DNA from: Rhodoferax sp. OV413 | GTDB taxonomy: Bacteria > Pseudomonadota > Gammaproteobacteria > Burkholderiales > Burkholderiaceae_C | Reading direction: 5' to 3' | Assembly (NCBI GenBank): GCA_945861785.1 | Contig: CAMAWD010000031.1 | Location: 1 to 62,304 of the forward strand | Length of the DNA: 62,304 nucleotides | Position numbers and translations under genes: made by a program | Notes under the pieces: model-generated | The model's database searches: none | What the model was told of the DNA's origin: nothing | The model's input: only the letters and a program-made list of their open reading frames with translations | Part shown: positions 9,357 through 20,078 of the stretch, piece by piece | How the letters are laid out: each line of letters begins with the position of its first letter | How positions within the stretch are numbered: position 1 is the first letter of the stretch

Positions 9357-9408
9357 GGTCTTGGCAAGTCGGATAACGGTTAGGCATGGCTTGGATTATT
9401 ATGGTTTG

Positions 9409-11157
9409 ATGATTCGAATTCCACGTCTCGCCACGTTCATCGTGTCGCTCACCTTGCTGACAACATTTCCGCTGCATGGGCAAGACCTCACAGCCAAGCC
9501 GCCACCGGAACCTAATTCCGCACTGGACGGCGAACTCTTTTATAGACTTCTGTTGGGTGAGATCAACGCCTTGGGTGGCGAACCCGGCGTCGGCTACCAG
9601 TTGATTCTCGACGCGGCCCGCAAGACCGGAGACCCGAGGCTGTACAAGCGCGCCACCGAGATCGCCCTGCAAGGCCGATCCGGCGAGTCTGCCCTGCAGG
9701 CGGCACGGGCCTGGCGACAGGCCATTCCGGCCTCGCGGGATGCAAATCGCTATTTACTCCAGATCCTGATCGGGTTGAACCGCCTGCAAGAGACCCAAGA
9801 GCCACTGAAGCGGGCACTGACCACAACCGACAAAGCAGAGCGTCTGGCCACAATCAACAACCTGCCACGCCTGTTCGTCCGCTCGGCAGACAAGAAACTC
9901 GCCCTCGCCATGGTGGAACAGGCGCTGGCGGATTACCTTGCAAGCACGGAATCAGGGGCCGCCGCTTGGACAGCGATAGGGAGAATGCGGCTCGATGCCG
10001 CAGATCCGGCCGGCGCCCTGGAGGCCGCGCAACGCAGCCAGAGTTTAGACGCCACCTCAGACGGTCCCGCTGTTCTCGCCCTCACGGCGATAGACCCCAA
10101 ATTCCCCCAGGCCGAAGAGATTGTCAAGAAATACCTGAGTGGCAAGGCCGGTGTCGGAATCCGCATGGACTACGCACGCGTGCTGCTGAACGCGCAACGC
10201 TACGCGGAAGCCTCAGTACAACTGAACCTGATCACCGGCGAAAAGCCGGACTATGCCCAGGCATGGTTTGTAAAGGGCATGCTGGAATTGCAGGACAAGC
10301 AAATTGGCAACGCCGAGCAGTCGCTGGGCCAGTTCGTGCAGTTGGAGACCGCGGCCCGGGCCGGCACACAGGCAGGAGAAGAATCCGCGCGCAGCCTGAC
10401 GCAAGCCCTGCTGGCGCTGGCGGAAATCGCGGAGAAGGCGAAGAACCTGCCCAAAGCCCAGGCATGGCTCGATCGGATCGACAGCGCGCAGGACATGGTC
10501 GGCGTCCAAAGCCGCCGTGCGGCTCTGCTCGCCCGGCAGGGCCAGCTCGCCGAGGCGCGCGCCCTGCTGCGGACATTGCCCGAGAGCAACGCCGCTGAAA
10601 CCCGCTTGAAGGTCAGTGCCGAGGTCCAGCTGCTGCGCGACAACAAGCAATACCAGGCGGCGTACGACCTGCTTCGGGACGCTCTGGTGGCCACACCCGC
10701 TGACCTGGACTTTGTCTACGACCAGGCCATGATGGCCGAAAAACTGGGCCGCCTCGACGAAATGGAGCGCCTGCTGCGCAAGGCCATTGCCGCCAAACCA
10801 GATTACCACCACGCGTACAACGCCCTGGGTTACTCGTTTGCAGACCGCAACGTGCGTTTGCCAGAAGCACGCCAGTTGATACTGAAGGCTCTCGAATTCG
10901 CGCCAGGCGACCCGTTCATCTCCGACAGCCTCGCCTGGGTGGAGTTTCGCAGCGGCAATATGCCCGAGGCGCTGCGCATATTGCGCCAGGCCTACAAAGA
11001 CAAACCCGACGCCGAAATTGCAGCCCACCTGGGCGAAGTGCTCTGGACGGTTGGCGAGAAAACCCAGGCGATCGCGGTCTGGAAAGAAGGACTGCTTCTG
11101 AACGCCGAGAACGAGACGCTTCTCGAAACGCTCAAGCGTTTGCGTGTGCGATTGTGA
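9409..11157 (+). CDS. Secreted tetratricopeptide-repeat protein upstream of lolB
   Basis: The ATG at 9409 gives a signal peptide (MIRIPRLATFIVSLTLLTTF, cleaved near LHGQ). The remaining roughly 560 residues are helical repeats: YAQAWFVKGMLELQDKQIGNAEQSL, ALLARQGQLAEARALL, YHHAYNALGYSFADRNVRLPEA. The 582-residue protein is probably periplasmic or outer-membrane attached. It overlaps lolB by 4 bp (GTGA), so the two are translated together, suggesting an envelope role. The partner of the TPR array is unknown. Confidence 0.85.
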   Translation: MIRIPRLATFIVSLTLLTTFPLHGQDLTAKPPPEPNSALDGELFYRLLLGEINALGGEPGVGYQLILDAARKTGDPRLYKRATEIALQGRSGESALQAARAWRQAIPASRDANRYLLQILIGLNRLQETQEPLKRALTTTDKAERLATINNLPRLFVRSADKKLALAMVEQALADYLASTESGAAAWTAIGRMRLDAADPAGALEAAQRSQSLDATSDGPAVLALTAIDPKFPQAEEIVKKYLSGKAGVGIRMDYARVLLNAQRYAEASVQLNLITGEKPDYAQAWFVKGMLELQDKQIGNAEQSLGQFVQLETAARAGTQAGEESARSLTQALLALAEIAEKAKNLPKAQAWLDRIDSAQDMVGVQSRRAALLARQGQLAEARALLRTLPESNAAETRLKVSAEVQLLRDNKQYQAAYDLLRDALVATPADLDFVYDQAMMAEKLGRLDEMERLLRKAIAAKPDYHHAYNALGYSFADRNVRLPEARQLILKALEFAPGDPFISDSLAWVEFRSGNMPEALRILRQAYKDKPDAEIAAHLGEVLWTVGEKTQAIAVWKEGLLLNAENETLLETLKRLRVRL

Positions 11158-11639
11158 TAAAGCGCATCGTCGGCATTGTCTGGTTGCTTGCCTTGGTATT
11201 GGCACTTGGGGCCTGTGCGACAGCGTCACGGGATTCAGGTCTTGCAGGCGATACGTGGGCGGGGCGCCTGTCGGTTCGCGTCGAAAGCGACCCGGTGCAA
11301 ACCTTTTCCGCCGGGTTTGACTTGCAGGGCAACGCCGTGTCGGGCCGCCTGTCGCTGTATACACCATTCGGCAGCACCATGGCGAATTTGACCTGGGCGC
11401 CCCAGGAGGCGCGTTTGCATGCCATCGGCAAGGAACAGCGCTTCGGCTCGCTGGATGCACTGACCCGGCATACGCTAGGCGCAGAACTGCCGATTGCCGG
11501 CATCATTTCCTGGCTCGCCGGCACACCTGCAAGCACCTACGGCTGGACGGTTGACCTGCAAGAGCGTGCGGCCGGGCGGCTGGTGGCGCGGCGCTTCAGC
11601 CCGGCGCCCATGGTCGAGATACGGCTGGTCCTCGACTAG
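11154..11639 (+). CDS. lolB: Outer-membrane lipoprotein LolB
   Basis: LolB receives lipoproteins from LolA and inserts them in the outer membrane. The N-terminus has a membrane segment and a lipobox LGAC with the lipidated Cys at residue 21. The body has GRLSVRVES, the exposed-loop region LYTPFGSTMANLTW and IISWLAGTPAS, as in the family. 161 residues is slightly short compared with E. coli LolB but usual for beta-proteobacteria. Start is GTG at 11154, overlapping the TPR gene stop. ispE follows after 26 bp, an order I know from Burkholderiales. Confidence 0.92.
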   Translation: MIKRIVGIVWLLALVLALGACATASRDSGLAGDTWAGRLSVRVESDPVQTFSAGFDLQGNAVSGRLSLYTPFGSTMANLTWAPQEARLHAIGKEQRFGSLDALTRHTLGAELPIAGIISWLAGTPASTYGWTVDLQERAAGRLVARRFSPAPMVEIRLVLD

Positions 11640-11665
11640 AACCCAGGCCCAGAGCAAACTGCGCG

Positions 11666-12544
11666 ATGATCGCCCTGTTCGACGTTCCCGCCCCGGCCAA
11701 ACTCAACCTGTTCCTGCATATCACGGGCCGCAGGCCGGACGGCTACCATCTTTTGCAATCTGTCTTCGCTCTTATCGACTGGTGCGACACCTTGCATTTC
11801 GAGCGGCGAGCGGACGGCGCCATCAGCCGGGAAGATCTTGGGCAGCCGTTACCGGCACAAGATCTGGTGCTGCGCGCCGCGAGGGCACTGCAACTTGCCA
11901 GCGGCACATCCTTTGGCGCGCACATCGGCATCGACAAACAGATCCCGGCACAGGCGGGCATGGGCGGCGGATCGTCGGACGCAGCAAGCTGCCTGCTCGC
12001 ATTGAATCGCCTGTGGGACCTTCGGCTCCCGCTCGAAAAGCTGTCGGTTATTGGCCTGACTCTTGGCGCCGACGTGCCGTTCTTCCTTTGCGGGCGCAAT
12101 GCGTGGATCGAGGGGGTCGGGGAAAAGGTCATGCCGATTGACCTGGCGCCGGCACGTTACCTGGTCGCCAAACCACCCCAGGGCTTGCCAACGCAGCGCA
12201 TCTTCTCCGATTCTGCGCTCAAACGCGATACCAAAACTGCTACACTGCGTGGCTTTGCTGCAGACCCCAAGGGCTTTGGGTGCAATGATTTGCAGGCAGT
12301 CGCCGAGCGTCTTTGCCCAGAGGTTGTTGAGGGAATTCGGTGGCTGGCAAGCTTGGGTTTGCCAGGCCGCATGACGGGTTCTGGCAGCGCGGTGTTTGCT
12401 TGGGTGGACCGGGATGTCGACATGGACAGCGCGCCAATCGGGTTTCAGGTTCGCCAATGTAGCGGAATGGATGCGCACCCCTTGGTTGGGTGGGCAACCA
12501 GCGAAAATTTGCCGGTGGGCAGTGTAAGCTGCCAACCTGTGTAG
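11666..12544 (+). CDS. ispE: 4-diphosphocytidyl-2-C-methyl-D-erythritol kinase
   Basis: GHMP kinase of the non-mevalonate isoprenoid pathway, phosphorylating CDP-methylerythritol. Seen: PAPAKLNLFLHITGRRPDGYH at the start, the ATP-binding loop PAQAGMGGGSSDAASCLL, and the third motif MTGSGSAVFAW. Its 292 residues include a roughly 15-residue tail after HPLVGWATS which runs right up to the next RNA gene: the last two bases of its TAG stop (12543-12544) are also the first two bases of tRNA-Gln. Confidence 0.96.
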   Translation: MIALFDVPAPAKLNLFLHITGRRPDGYHLLQSVFALIDWCDTLHFERRADGAISREDLGQPLPAQDLVLRAARALQLASGTSFGAHIGIDKQIPAQAGMGGGSSDAASCLLALNRLWDLRLPLEKLSVIGLTLGADVPFFLCGRNAWIEGVGEKVMPIDLAPARYLVAKPPQGLPTQRIFSDSALKRDTKTATLRGFAADPKGFGCNDLQAVAERLCPEVVEGIRWLASLGLPGRMTGSGSAVFAWVDRDVDMDSAPIGFQVRQCSGMDAHPLVGWATSENLPVGSVSCQPV

Positions 12545-12619
12545 GGGAGTCGCCAAGTTGGTTAAGGCACTGGATTTTGATTCCAGCATGCGAAGGTTCG
12601 AATCCTTCCTCCCCTGCCA
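12543..12619 (+). tRNA. tRNA-Gln (anticodon TTG)
   Basis: A complete cloverleaf: acceptor AGGGGAG with CTCCCCT, D arm CGCCAAGTTGGTTAAGGC, anticodon stem-loop CTGGATTTTGATTCCAG with TTG in the loop, T arm GAAGGTTCGAATCCTTC, and an encoded CCA (after discriminator G). The gene begins inside the stop codon of ispE, so the mature 5' end must be cut out of the ispE message by RNase P. prs follows 64 bp downstream. Confidence 0.97.
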
Positions 12620-12683
12620 AATATGTTGTCAGTTCCGGATTTTCAACGGCCCGGTCCAATCGTTCTGAATCGCTGGGATCCAC

Positions 12684-13661
12684 ATGCAGGCTGCACAACC
12701 ACCTGATTTCATGGTTTTTACCGGCAATGCGAACCCCCGCATGGCAGCCGAAATCGCCCATCACCTCGGTATTTCACTTGGCTCTGCCACCGTCGGGCGC
12801 TTCTCTGACGGTGAAGTCACCGTGGAAATCAACCAAAACGTGCGCGCGCGGGATGTTTTCGTGGTCCAGAGCACCTGCGCCCCGACCAACGAAAACCTGA
12901 TGGAACTGCTGATCATGGTCGACGCCCTCAAACGGGCATCGGCAGAACGTATCAGCGCGGTCATTCCATATTTCGGATACGCCCGGCAGGACCGGCGCCC
13001 ACGCTCCACCCGCGTTCCGATCACGGCCAAAGTGGTTGCCAACATGCTGCAGACGGTTGGTGTGGCGCGGGTCCTGACCATGGACCTCCACGCCGACCAG
13101 ATCCAGGGCTTTTTCGACATCCCGGTCGACAACATCTATGCCTCGCCGGTCCTTCTCGGTGACCTGCGCCAGAAAAAATACGAAGACCTTATCGTCGTGT
13201 CGCCCGATGTCGGCGGCGTGGTGCGCGCCCGCGCACTTGCCAAGCAACTCAATTGCGATCTCGCCATCATCGACAAGCGGCGCCCGCGCGCGAACGTGAG
13301 CGAAGTGATGCACGTGATCGGCGAAATCGAAGGCCGCAACTGCGTCGTCATGGACGACATGATCGACACCGCCGGCACCCTGGTGAAAGCCGCCGAAGTG
13401 CTCAAGGAACGCGGCGCCAAGAAGGTGTACGCCTACTGCACGCACCCGATCTTTTCGGGGCCCGCCATCGAGCGCATCGCCAAGGGCAGCGCGCTTGACG
13501 AGGTGGTGGTAACCAACACCATCCCGCTGAGCGTCTCGGCACAGGAATGCAAGAAAATTCGCCAGTTGACCGTGGCACCGCTGATCGCCGAAACGATCCA
13601 GCGCATTGCCAAGGGCGACTCGGTCATGAGTTTGTTCTCGGACCAGGAAAACCTGTTTTGA
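12684..13661 (+). CDS. prs: Ribose-phosphate pyrophosphokinase
   Basis: Makes PRPP from ribose 5-phosphate and ATP for nucleotide, His, Trp and NAD synthesis. Class I features: [32 protein letters not shown], the flexible-loop [30 protein letters not shown], and the PRPP-binding loop [12 protein letters not shown]. The 325 residues fit. It sits in the conserved order ispE, tRNA-Gln, prs, rplY, pth. Confidence 0.98.
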   Translation: MQAAQPPDFMVFTGNANPRMAAEIAHHLGISLGSATVGRFSDGEVTVEINQNVRARDVFVVQSTCAPTNENLMELLIMVDALKRASAERISAVIPYFGYARQDRRPRSTRVPITAKVVANMLQTVGVARVLTMDLHADQIQGFFDIPVDNIYASPVLLGDLRQKKYEDLIVVSPDVGGVVRARALAKQLNCDLAIIDKRRPRANVSEVMHVIGEIEGRNCVVMDDMIDTAGTLVKAAEVLKERGAKKVYAYCTHPIFSGPAIERIAKGSALDEVVVTNTIPLSVSAQECKKIRQLTVAPLIAETIQRIAKGDSVMSLFSDQENLF

Positions 13662-13780
13662 ACCTGTTCAAGACGTTGGCCTGATCGGGGCAAAGTTGGC
13701 CGCATGGGGCAGTTCCGCCCGATGCCGGCTTTTTTAACCGGAGTCACACTGGTCGCGGTGGACTCTTCTAGGAGTGAATC

Positions 13781-14503
13781 ATGAAATTCGTCGCATTTGA
13801 GCGCGCAATGCAGGGGACGGGTGCGAGCCGCCGTCTTCGCATCACCGGGCGCACGCCCGGCATCGTCTATGGTGGCACTGGCCAACCACAACAAATCGAG
13901 CTTGACCACAATGCCTTGTGGCATGCACTCAAGAAGGAAGCTTTCCATTCCACCATCCTGGACATGGAAATCAACGCCACCACCAGCAAGGTCTTGCTGC
14001 GGGACGTGCAGATGCACCCCTTCCGCCAGTTGATCCTGCACGCCGATTTCCAGCGCGTGGAAGCCAACACCAAGCTGCACATGAAGGTGCCGTTGCACTA
14101 CAGCGGTGAAGAAGAGTCGCAAGCCGTAAAGCTCGAGCACTGCCTGGTCAACCATGTGATCACCGAACTGGGCATCTCCTGCCTGCCGGCGGACCTGCCC
14201 GAATTCATCGCCGTGGACCTGGGTGGCCTCAAGAAGGGCGCATCGCTGCACCTCAAGGACGTGGTCCTGCCCAAGGGTGTAAGCGCCGTGACTCGCGGCA
14301 AGGAAAACCCGGTCCTCGTGTCGGTGGTTGCACCTGCCGCTGAAGTCTCCGAAGCCGCTGCGGCCGATGCGGCTGCAGCCGCTCCTGCGGGTGGCAAGGG
14401 TGGAGCAGCTGGCAAGGCGGCACCGGCGGCCAAGGCACCGGCGGCTGCCAAAACGCCTGCTGGCAAAGCGCCTGCCGCCAAGGCACCCGCCTCCAAGAAG
14501 TAA
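13781..14503 (+). CDS. rplY: 50S ribosomal protein L25 (CTC form)
   Basis: 5S rRNA-binding ribosomal protein. The N-terminal L25 domain (roughly residues 1-90) is followed by the TL5/CTC C-terminal domain ([19 protein letters not shown]). After about residue 185 the protein becomes a low-complexity tail of Ala, Lys, Pro and Gly repeats (KAPAAKAPA pattern) characteristic of many beta-proteobacterial L25 proteins. A strong AGGAG lies 9 bp before the ATG. A terminator hairpin follows at 14529. Confidence 0.96.
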   Translation: MKFVAFERAMQGTGASRRLRITGRTPGIVYGGTGQPQQIELDHNALWHALKKEAFHSTILDMEINATTSKVLLRDVQMHPFRQLILHADFQRVEANTKLHMKVPLHYSGEEESQAVKLEHCLVNHVITELGISCLPADLPEFIAVDLGGLKKGASLHLKDVVLPKGVSAVTRGKENPVLVSVVAPAAEVSEAAAADAAAAAPAGGKGGAAGKAAPAAKAPAAAKTPAGKAPAAKAPASKK

Positions 14504-14528
14504 CCCGGCAAGGGCACTTTGCCTTGTT

Positions 14529-14555
14529 ACGGCCCACTTCGGTGGGCCGTTTTTA
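14529..14555 (+). terminator. Rho-independent terminator after rplY
   Basis: A 9-bp stem (ACGGCCCAC with GTGGGCCGT) around a TTCG loop is followed by TTTTTA. It lies 25 bp after the rplY stop and ends before the pth start at 14579, so pth probably has its own promoter or depends on read-through. Confidence 0.9.
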
Positions 14556-14578
14556 TTTCCAGCCACCATAATTTATCC

Positions 14579-15181
14579 ATGATCAAGCTGTTTGTCGGCC
14601 TGGGAAACCCCGGCCCGGAATACAAGGGGACCCGCCACAACGCCGGATTCTGGTGGCTGGACGCGCTGGCGCGCGAACTGAAGGTCACGCTGGCGTCCGA
14701 CAAGGCCTTCCATGGGCAGGCGGGGCGCACAAGCGTCAATGGGCAGGCCATATGGCTGCTCAAGCCGCAGACCTTCATGAACCTGTCCGGCCGTTCGGTG
14801 GCGGCGCTCGCGCGCTTCTACAAGATCGCGCCAGAGGAAATCCTGGTCGCCCATGACGAACTCGACATCGTGCCCGGCCAACTCAAGCTCAAGCGTGGCG
14901 GCAGCCACGCCGGGCACAACGGGCTGCGCGACATCCACGAACAACTCGGCAGCGCCGACTACTGGCGCCTGCGACTGGGAATCGGCCACCCCGGGGTCAA
15001 GTCGGAGGTCATCCATTGGGTACTGCAAAAACCCATGGCGTCCCACCTGCAGGCCATCGAAGAATGCATCGACAGGTCCCTGCTGTCGGTACCGCTGCTG
15101 CTGGCTGGCGACATCGCACGCGCGACCATGCTGCTTCATACAAAAGTGGTACAGGCCCCGCCGTCGCCCGGCACAGCCTGA
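14579..15181 (+). CDS. pth: Peptidyl-tRNA hydrolase
   Basis: Recycles peptidyl-tRNAs released from stalled ribosomes. Seen: [20 protein letters not shown] with the catalytic His, [11 protein letters not shown] and the Asp of VAHDELDI, then [14 protein letters not shown]. The ATG at 14579 gives [12 protein letters not shown] and 200 residues, the normal length. It stands directly after the rplY terminator. Confidence 0.97.
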   Translation: MIKLFVGLGNPGPEYKGTRHNAGFWWLDALARELKVTLASDKAFHGQAGRTSVNGQAIWLLKPQTFMNLSGRSVAALARFYKIAPEEILVAHDELDIVPGQLKLKRGGSHAGHNGLRDIHEQLGSADYWRLRLGIGHPGVKSEVIHWVLQKPMASHLQAIEECIDRSLLSVPLLLAGDIARATMLLHTKVVQAPPSPGTA

Positions 15182-15221
15182 GCACTGGCGTGCCACACTG
15201 CCTCTCAGGAGGTGGCACACG

Positions 15222-15701
15222 ATGAAGAACCATGTACCGATCTGCGCGGCGCTTGTTTTGGCCAGCGCATGCTGGCCCGCAGCTGCGTGGTCCCAGACTG
15301 TCTACCGATGCGGCAATGTGTACGGCCAGGCGCCGTGCCCGGGAGGTACCCCGGTCGATGCCAGCGACCCGCGGACACCCGCCCAGAAGGCCCAGACCGA
15401 CGCAGCAACCAGACAGGCATCAGCCTCGGCGCTGAAAATGGAAAAGGACAGGGTGGCGCTGGAAAAACGGCGCCCGGGCGCAGCGCCCGACAAGCACGCA
15501 CCAGCCACTACCGGACGTCGCCCGACCCAAGGCAACGAAAAAGATCTTCCAAGCCCGGCCGCCAAAAAGAAGAGTGGAAAAACTGCCCCCGACTACTTCA
15601 CGGCTGCCGTTGCACCAGACGACAAAAAGGCCGGCAAGTCGAGCGGCACAGCAACGCCCCGCAGCGAAACGCCCAGCCCGGGCTCAGCCGCCAAACCGTA
15701 A
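15222..15701 (+). CDS. Small secreted protein, DUF4124-like N-terminus with Lys/Ala/Pro-rich tail
   Basis: 159 residues. A clear signal peptide (MKNHVPICAALVLASACWP, cleavage near AAWSQ) is followed by VYRCGNVYGQAPCPGG, which resembles the short DUF4124 motif seen in many beta-proteobacterial envelope proteins. The rest is low-complexity, charged and probably unstructured. A good AGGAGG-type ribosome site precedes it. Function is unknown; the DUF4124 likeness is by eye. Confidence 0.65.
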   Translation: MKNHVPICAALVLASACWPAAAWSQTVYRCGNVYGQAPCPGGTPVDASDPRTPAQKAQTDAATRQASASALKMEKDRVALEKRRPGAAPDKHAPATTGRRPTQGNEKDLPSPAAKKKSGKTAPDYFTAAVAPDDKKAGKSSGTATPRSETPSPGSAAKP

Positions 15702-15755
15702 CAGCTGCAGTTGCCGTGGCGAGATCCTGCGGCAGGTCAGAGCGGACAGGTTCCG

Positions 15756-17113
<1,358 letters not shown>

Positions 17114-17117
<4 letters not shown>

Positions 17118-17965
17118 CCGTGGCCACAACACCCTCGCTTGGCAGGCGCGCGCTCGGACACCGCAGCTTCGTGATCGGGGCCCTTCTCACGCTGTTGCTG
17201 CTGTCAGCCGCCACCCTGTCGCTGGTCTGGACGCCATGGTCGCCCTACGAGATCAACATGCCCTCCAAATTGCAGGCGCCCGGTGCCGTGCATTGGCTGG
17301 GCACAGACCCATTCGGGCGCGACATCGCGTCGCTGCTGCTGGTCGGCGCGCGCAATTCCATCCTGGTGGGCGTGATCGCTGTCAGCATCGGGTTGCTGGT
17401 GGGCACCTCGCTGGGGCTGCTGGCGGCGGCGCGCCGCGGCTGGGTCGAAGAGCTGATCATGCGGCTGTCGGACTTCACGTTTGCGTTTCCGGCCATCCTG
17501 TCGGCCATCATGATGACCGCAGTGTTTGGCGCAGGCATCGTCAACTCCATCATCGCCATCGGGGTCTTCAACATCCCGACGTTTGCCCGCATCACGCGGG
17601 CATCGGCCAACGCCTTGTGGGCGCGCGAGTTTGTGCTTGCGGCCCGCGCCTGCGGCAAGGGGCCCTGGAGCATCACCTTCGACCATGTACTGCCCAATAT
17701 CATGTCGGTGCTCACGGTCCAGGTGACGATCCGGTTTGCCATAGCGATCCTTGCCGAAGCCGCGTTGTCCTACCTGGGCCTTGGAACCCAGCCACCACAG
17801 CCCTCCTGGGGCCGCATGCTGGCCGAGGCGCAATCCCTGCTGTTCCAGGCACCATTGCTGGCGGTGTTTCCGGGGCTGGCCATCGCCCTGGCAGTACTCG
17901 GGTTGAACCTGTTGGGTGATGGCCTGCGTGATCTGCTCGACCCGCGCCTGGCGCGCAAACGATGA
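17114..17965 (+). CDS. ABC transporter permease, DppC/OppC type
   Basis: 283 residues. The N-terminal membrane anchor is followed by the DppC hallmark HWLGTDPFGRDIASLLLVGAR, further membrane spans, and the EAA loop FVLAARACGKGPWSI. It overlaps the upstream permease through ATGA and precedes the first ATPase by 6 bp. It forms the second half of the membrane channel of this importer. Confidence 0.93.
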
Positions 17966-17971
17966 ACCCAC

Positions 17972-18973
17972 ATGCTTGAAGTCAGCAACCTCGGCGTACG
18001 ACTGCAAACCCAGCGCGGCCCGGCCGATGCCGTTCGCGATGTGGCCTTCACCCTGCAGCGTGGCGAGACGCTCGGGCTGGTCGGTGAGTCCGGTTGTGGA
18101 AAGTCGATCACCGCGCTGGCCCTGATGGGTCTGCTGCCCGAGAACGCACAGGTGCGCGGCAGCATCCGCCTGGACAACACCGAACTGGTTGGCATGAGCG
18201 ACGCCAAAATGCGTCAACTGCGGGGCAACCGCATCGGAATGATCTTTCAGGAGCCGATGACGGCACTCAATCCGGTGCACACCATAGGCGACCAGGTGGC
18301 AGAACCCTTGCGGTTGCATCGCGGCATGGGGCGTGCGCAGGCCAGGACACAGACCATCGCCTTGCTGGAGCGCGTGGGCATAACCCAGGCGGCCTCCCGC
18401 GTGGACGCCTACCCGCACCAGTTCTCGGGCGGACAACGCCAGCGCATCACGATTGCCATGGCGCTGGCCTGTGGGCCGGACCTGCTGATTGCCGACGAGC
18501 CCACCACGGCACTGGACGTGACGATACAGGGGCAGATTCTCGACCTGATCCATGATCTGGTCAGCGAGCACTCGATGGCCCTGCTGCTGATATCGCACGA
18601 CCTCGGCGTCATCGCGCAGAACGCGCAACGCATGGTCGTCATGTACGGCGGCAGCGTCGTCGAAAGTGGCCCTGCGACGCAGGTCTTTGGCAACATGGCG
18701 CACCCCTACACCCGTGGTCTGTTCGGTGCCCGGCCGCGCCTTGGCTCCGCCAAAGGAAGCCGCCTGACAACCATCGAAGGCACGGTGCCCGAACTGGTCG
18801 ACCTGCCGCGCGGCTGCGCCTTCTCGGATCGCTGTTCCTGGGCCCAGGAGGCGTGCACCACCATCCGCCCGCAGGCCAGCGTGATCGGCCAGGGCCATTT
18901 GGCGAGTTGCCTGCGCCTCGATGTGGTGCGGGCCGACAGCGATGCCGGGCGCAGGCACGGAGACAGACCATGA
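17972..18973 (+). CDS. ABC transporter ATP-binding protein, DppD/OppD type
   Basis: 333 residues with Walker A GESGCGKS, Q-loop IFQEPMTALNPVHTIGDQV, signature FSGGQRQRI, Walker B LLIADEPTTALD and H-loop LISHD. The C-terminal oligopeptide/dipeptide domain has the Cys-rich GCAFSDRCSWAQEAC typical of these pairs (an iron-sulfur cluster site in some members). It overlaps the next ATPase by ATGA. Confidence 0.94.
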   Translation: MLEVSNLGVRLQTQRGPADAVRDVAFTLQRGETLGLVGESGCGKSITALALMGLLPENAQVRGSIRLDNTELVGMSDAKMRQLRGNRIGMIFQEPMTALNPVHTIGDQVAEPLRLHRGMGRAQARTQTIALLERVGITQAASRVDAYPHQFSGGQRQRITIAMALACGPDLLIADEPTTALDVTIQGQILDLIHDLVSEHSMALLLISHDLGVIAQNAQRMVVMYGGSVVESGPATQVFGNMAHPYTRGLFGARPRLGSAKGSRLTTIEGTVPELVDLPRGCAFSDRCSWAQEACTTIRPQASVIGQGHLASCLRLDVVRADSDAGRRHGDRP

Positions 18974-19974
18974 CCGAAAGCCTGCTGCAGGTCGAGGCGG
19001 TCCACCGCACCTATACGCTGCCGCGCGAAACGGTGCTTGGCAGGCCACCGCGGGTTCACGCCGTGCAAGGGGTCAGCTTCACGGTGCGCACCGGCCGCAG
19101 TCTGGGCATCGTCGGCGAGTCCGGTTCAGGGAAGTCCACGCTGGCCCGCCTGGTGATGGCGCTCGAAAAGCCTGATACAGGCCGCGTCGAGATTCTCGGG
19201 CGCGACATGGCCGCACTCGACCCCGCAGAATTGCGCACAGCACGGCGCGACTTCCAGATGGTGTTTCAGGATCCGTACGGCTCGCTCGACCCGCGCCAGA
19301 CCGTTGAACGCATCGTGACGGAGCCGCTGCAAGTGCAAGGCAGTGCCACGCCTGCGCAACGCCGCAGCCAGGCGCGGGCGGTATTGGCGTCGGTCGGATT
19401 GCGCGAGAGCGACCTGGACAAGTATCCGCACGAGTTCTCAGGTGGGCAGCGCCAGCGTATCGCCATCGCCCGCGCCTTGATCACGCGCCCACGCCTGATC
19501 GTTGCCGACGAGCCGGTCAGCGCGCTGGACGTGTCGGTGCAGGCCCAGGTACTCAACCTGATGCAAGACCTGCAGGCCGAGTTTGGAGTCACCTACCTGC
19601 TGATCAGCCACGACCTTGCCGTCGTCGACCACCTGTGCGCCGAGGTCGCGGTGATGTTCCAGGGCCGCATCGTGGAGCAAGGCACGCCTCAGCAGCTGTT
19701 CAGCGAGGCGGCGCACCCCTATACCCGGGCCCTGCTCGACGCAGTGCCACGCATGGAGCCCGGCGCAGCCTTCAGTGCACGGCGACGCATCACAACGCCA
19801 CCGGCCCGGCCGCAACTGCCACAGGCATGCCCCTACGCACACCGCTGTCAACACGCCCAGGCTGTGTGTGACGGCAGCCGGCCTGCCCTGCAGGCAATCG
19901 GGACAGAGCACCTGGTGGCGTGCCACTTCCCGCAGGCGCAAAACACATCGGCGTTGTCCGTGAACAGCGCATGA
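18970..19974 (+). CDS. ABC transporter ATP-binding protein, DppF/OppF type
   Basis: 334 residues from the ATG at 18970, which overlaps the preceding stop; earlier in-frame ATG codons would lie deep inside the upstream gene. Walker A GESGSGKS, Q-loop VFQDPYGSLDPRQTV, signature FSGGQRQRIAIARAL, Walker B LIVADEPVSALD, and the C-terminal Cys motif ACPYAHRCQHAQAVC. It is the second motor subunit of the importer. Confidence 0.94.
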   Translation: MTESLLQVEAVHRTYTLPRETVLGRPPRVHAVQGVSFTVRTGRSLGIVGESGSGKSTLARLVMALEKPDTGRVEILGRDMAALDPAELRTARRDFQMVFQDPYGSLDPRQTVERIVTEPLQVQGSATPAQRRSQARAVLASVGLRESDLDKYPHEFSGGQRQRIAIARALITRPRLIVADEPVSALDVSVQAQVLNLMQDLQAEFGVTYLLISHDLAVVDHLCAEVAVMFQGRIVEQGTPQQLFSEAAHPYTRALLDAVPRMEPGAAFSARRRITTPPARPQLPQACPYAHRCQHAQAVCDGSRPALQAIGTEHLVACHFPQAQNTSALSVNSA

Positions 19975-20078
19975 AGTCGGGTTAGTCCGGTGGCACACAA
20001 CCGATACTGGCTGCATGATGTATTCTGAACCACCACCCAACCCCGGCTTGTCTGGCCGTCTTTGAAAGGAAACTGACC

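Noticed and set aside
13662-13780. Possible terminator or small gene between prs and rplY
   Set aside because: There is a weak GGGC/GCCC stem and a T-run, but they are not arranged as a convincing terminator, and no open frame is supported.
17204-19048. 614-codon open frame on the minus strand across three transporter genes
   Set aside because: The plus strand holds clear permease and ATPase genes with all motifs; the minus frame is a GC-rich shadow with unstructured Gln/His/Arg-rich sequence.
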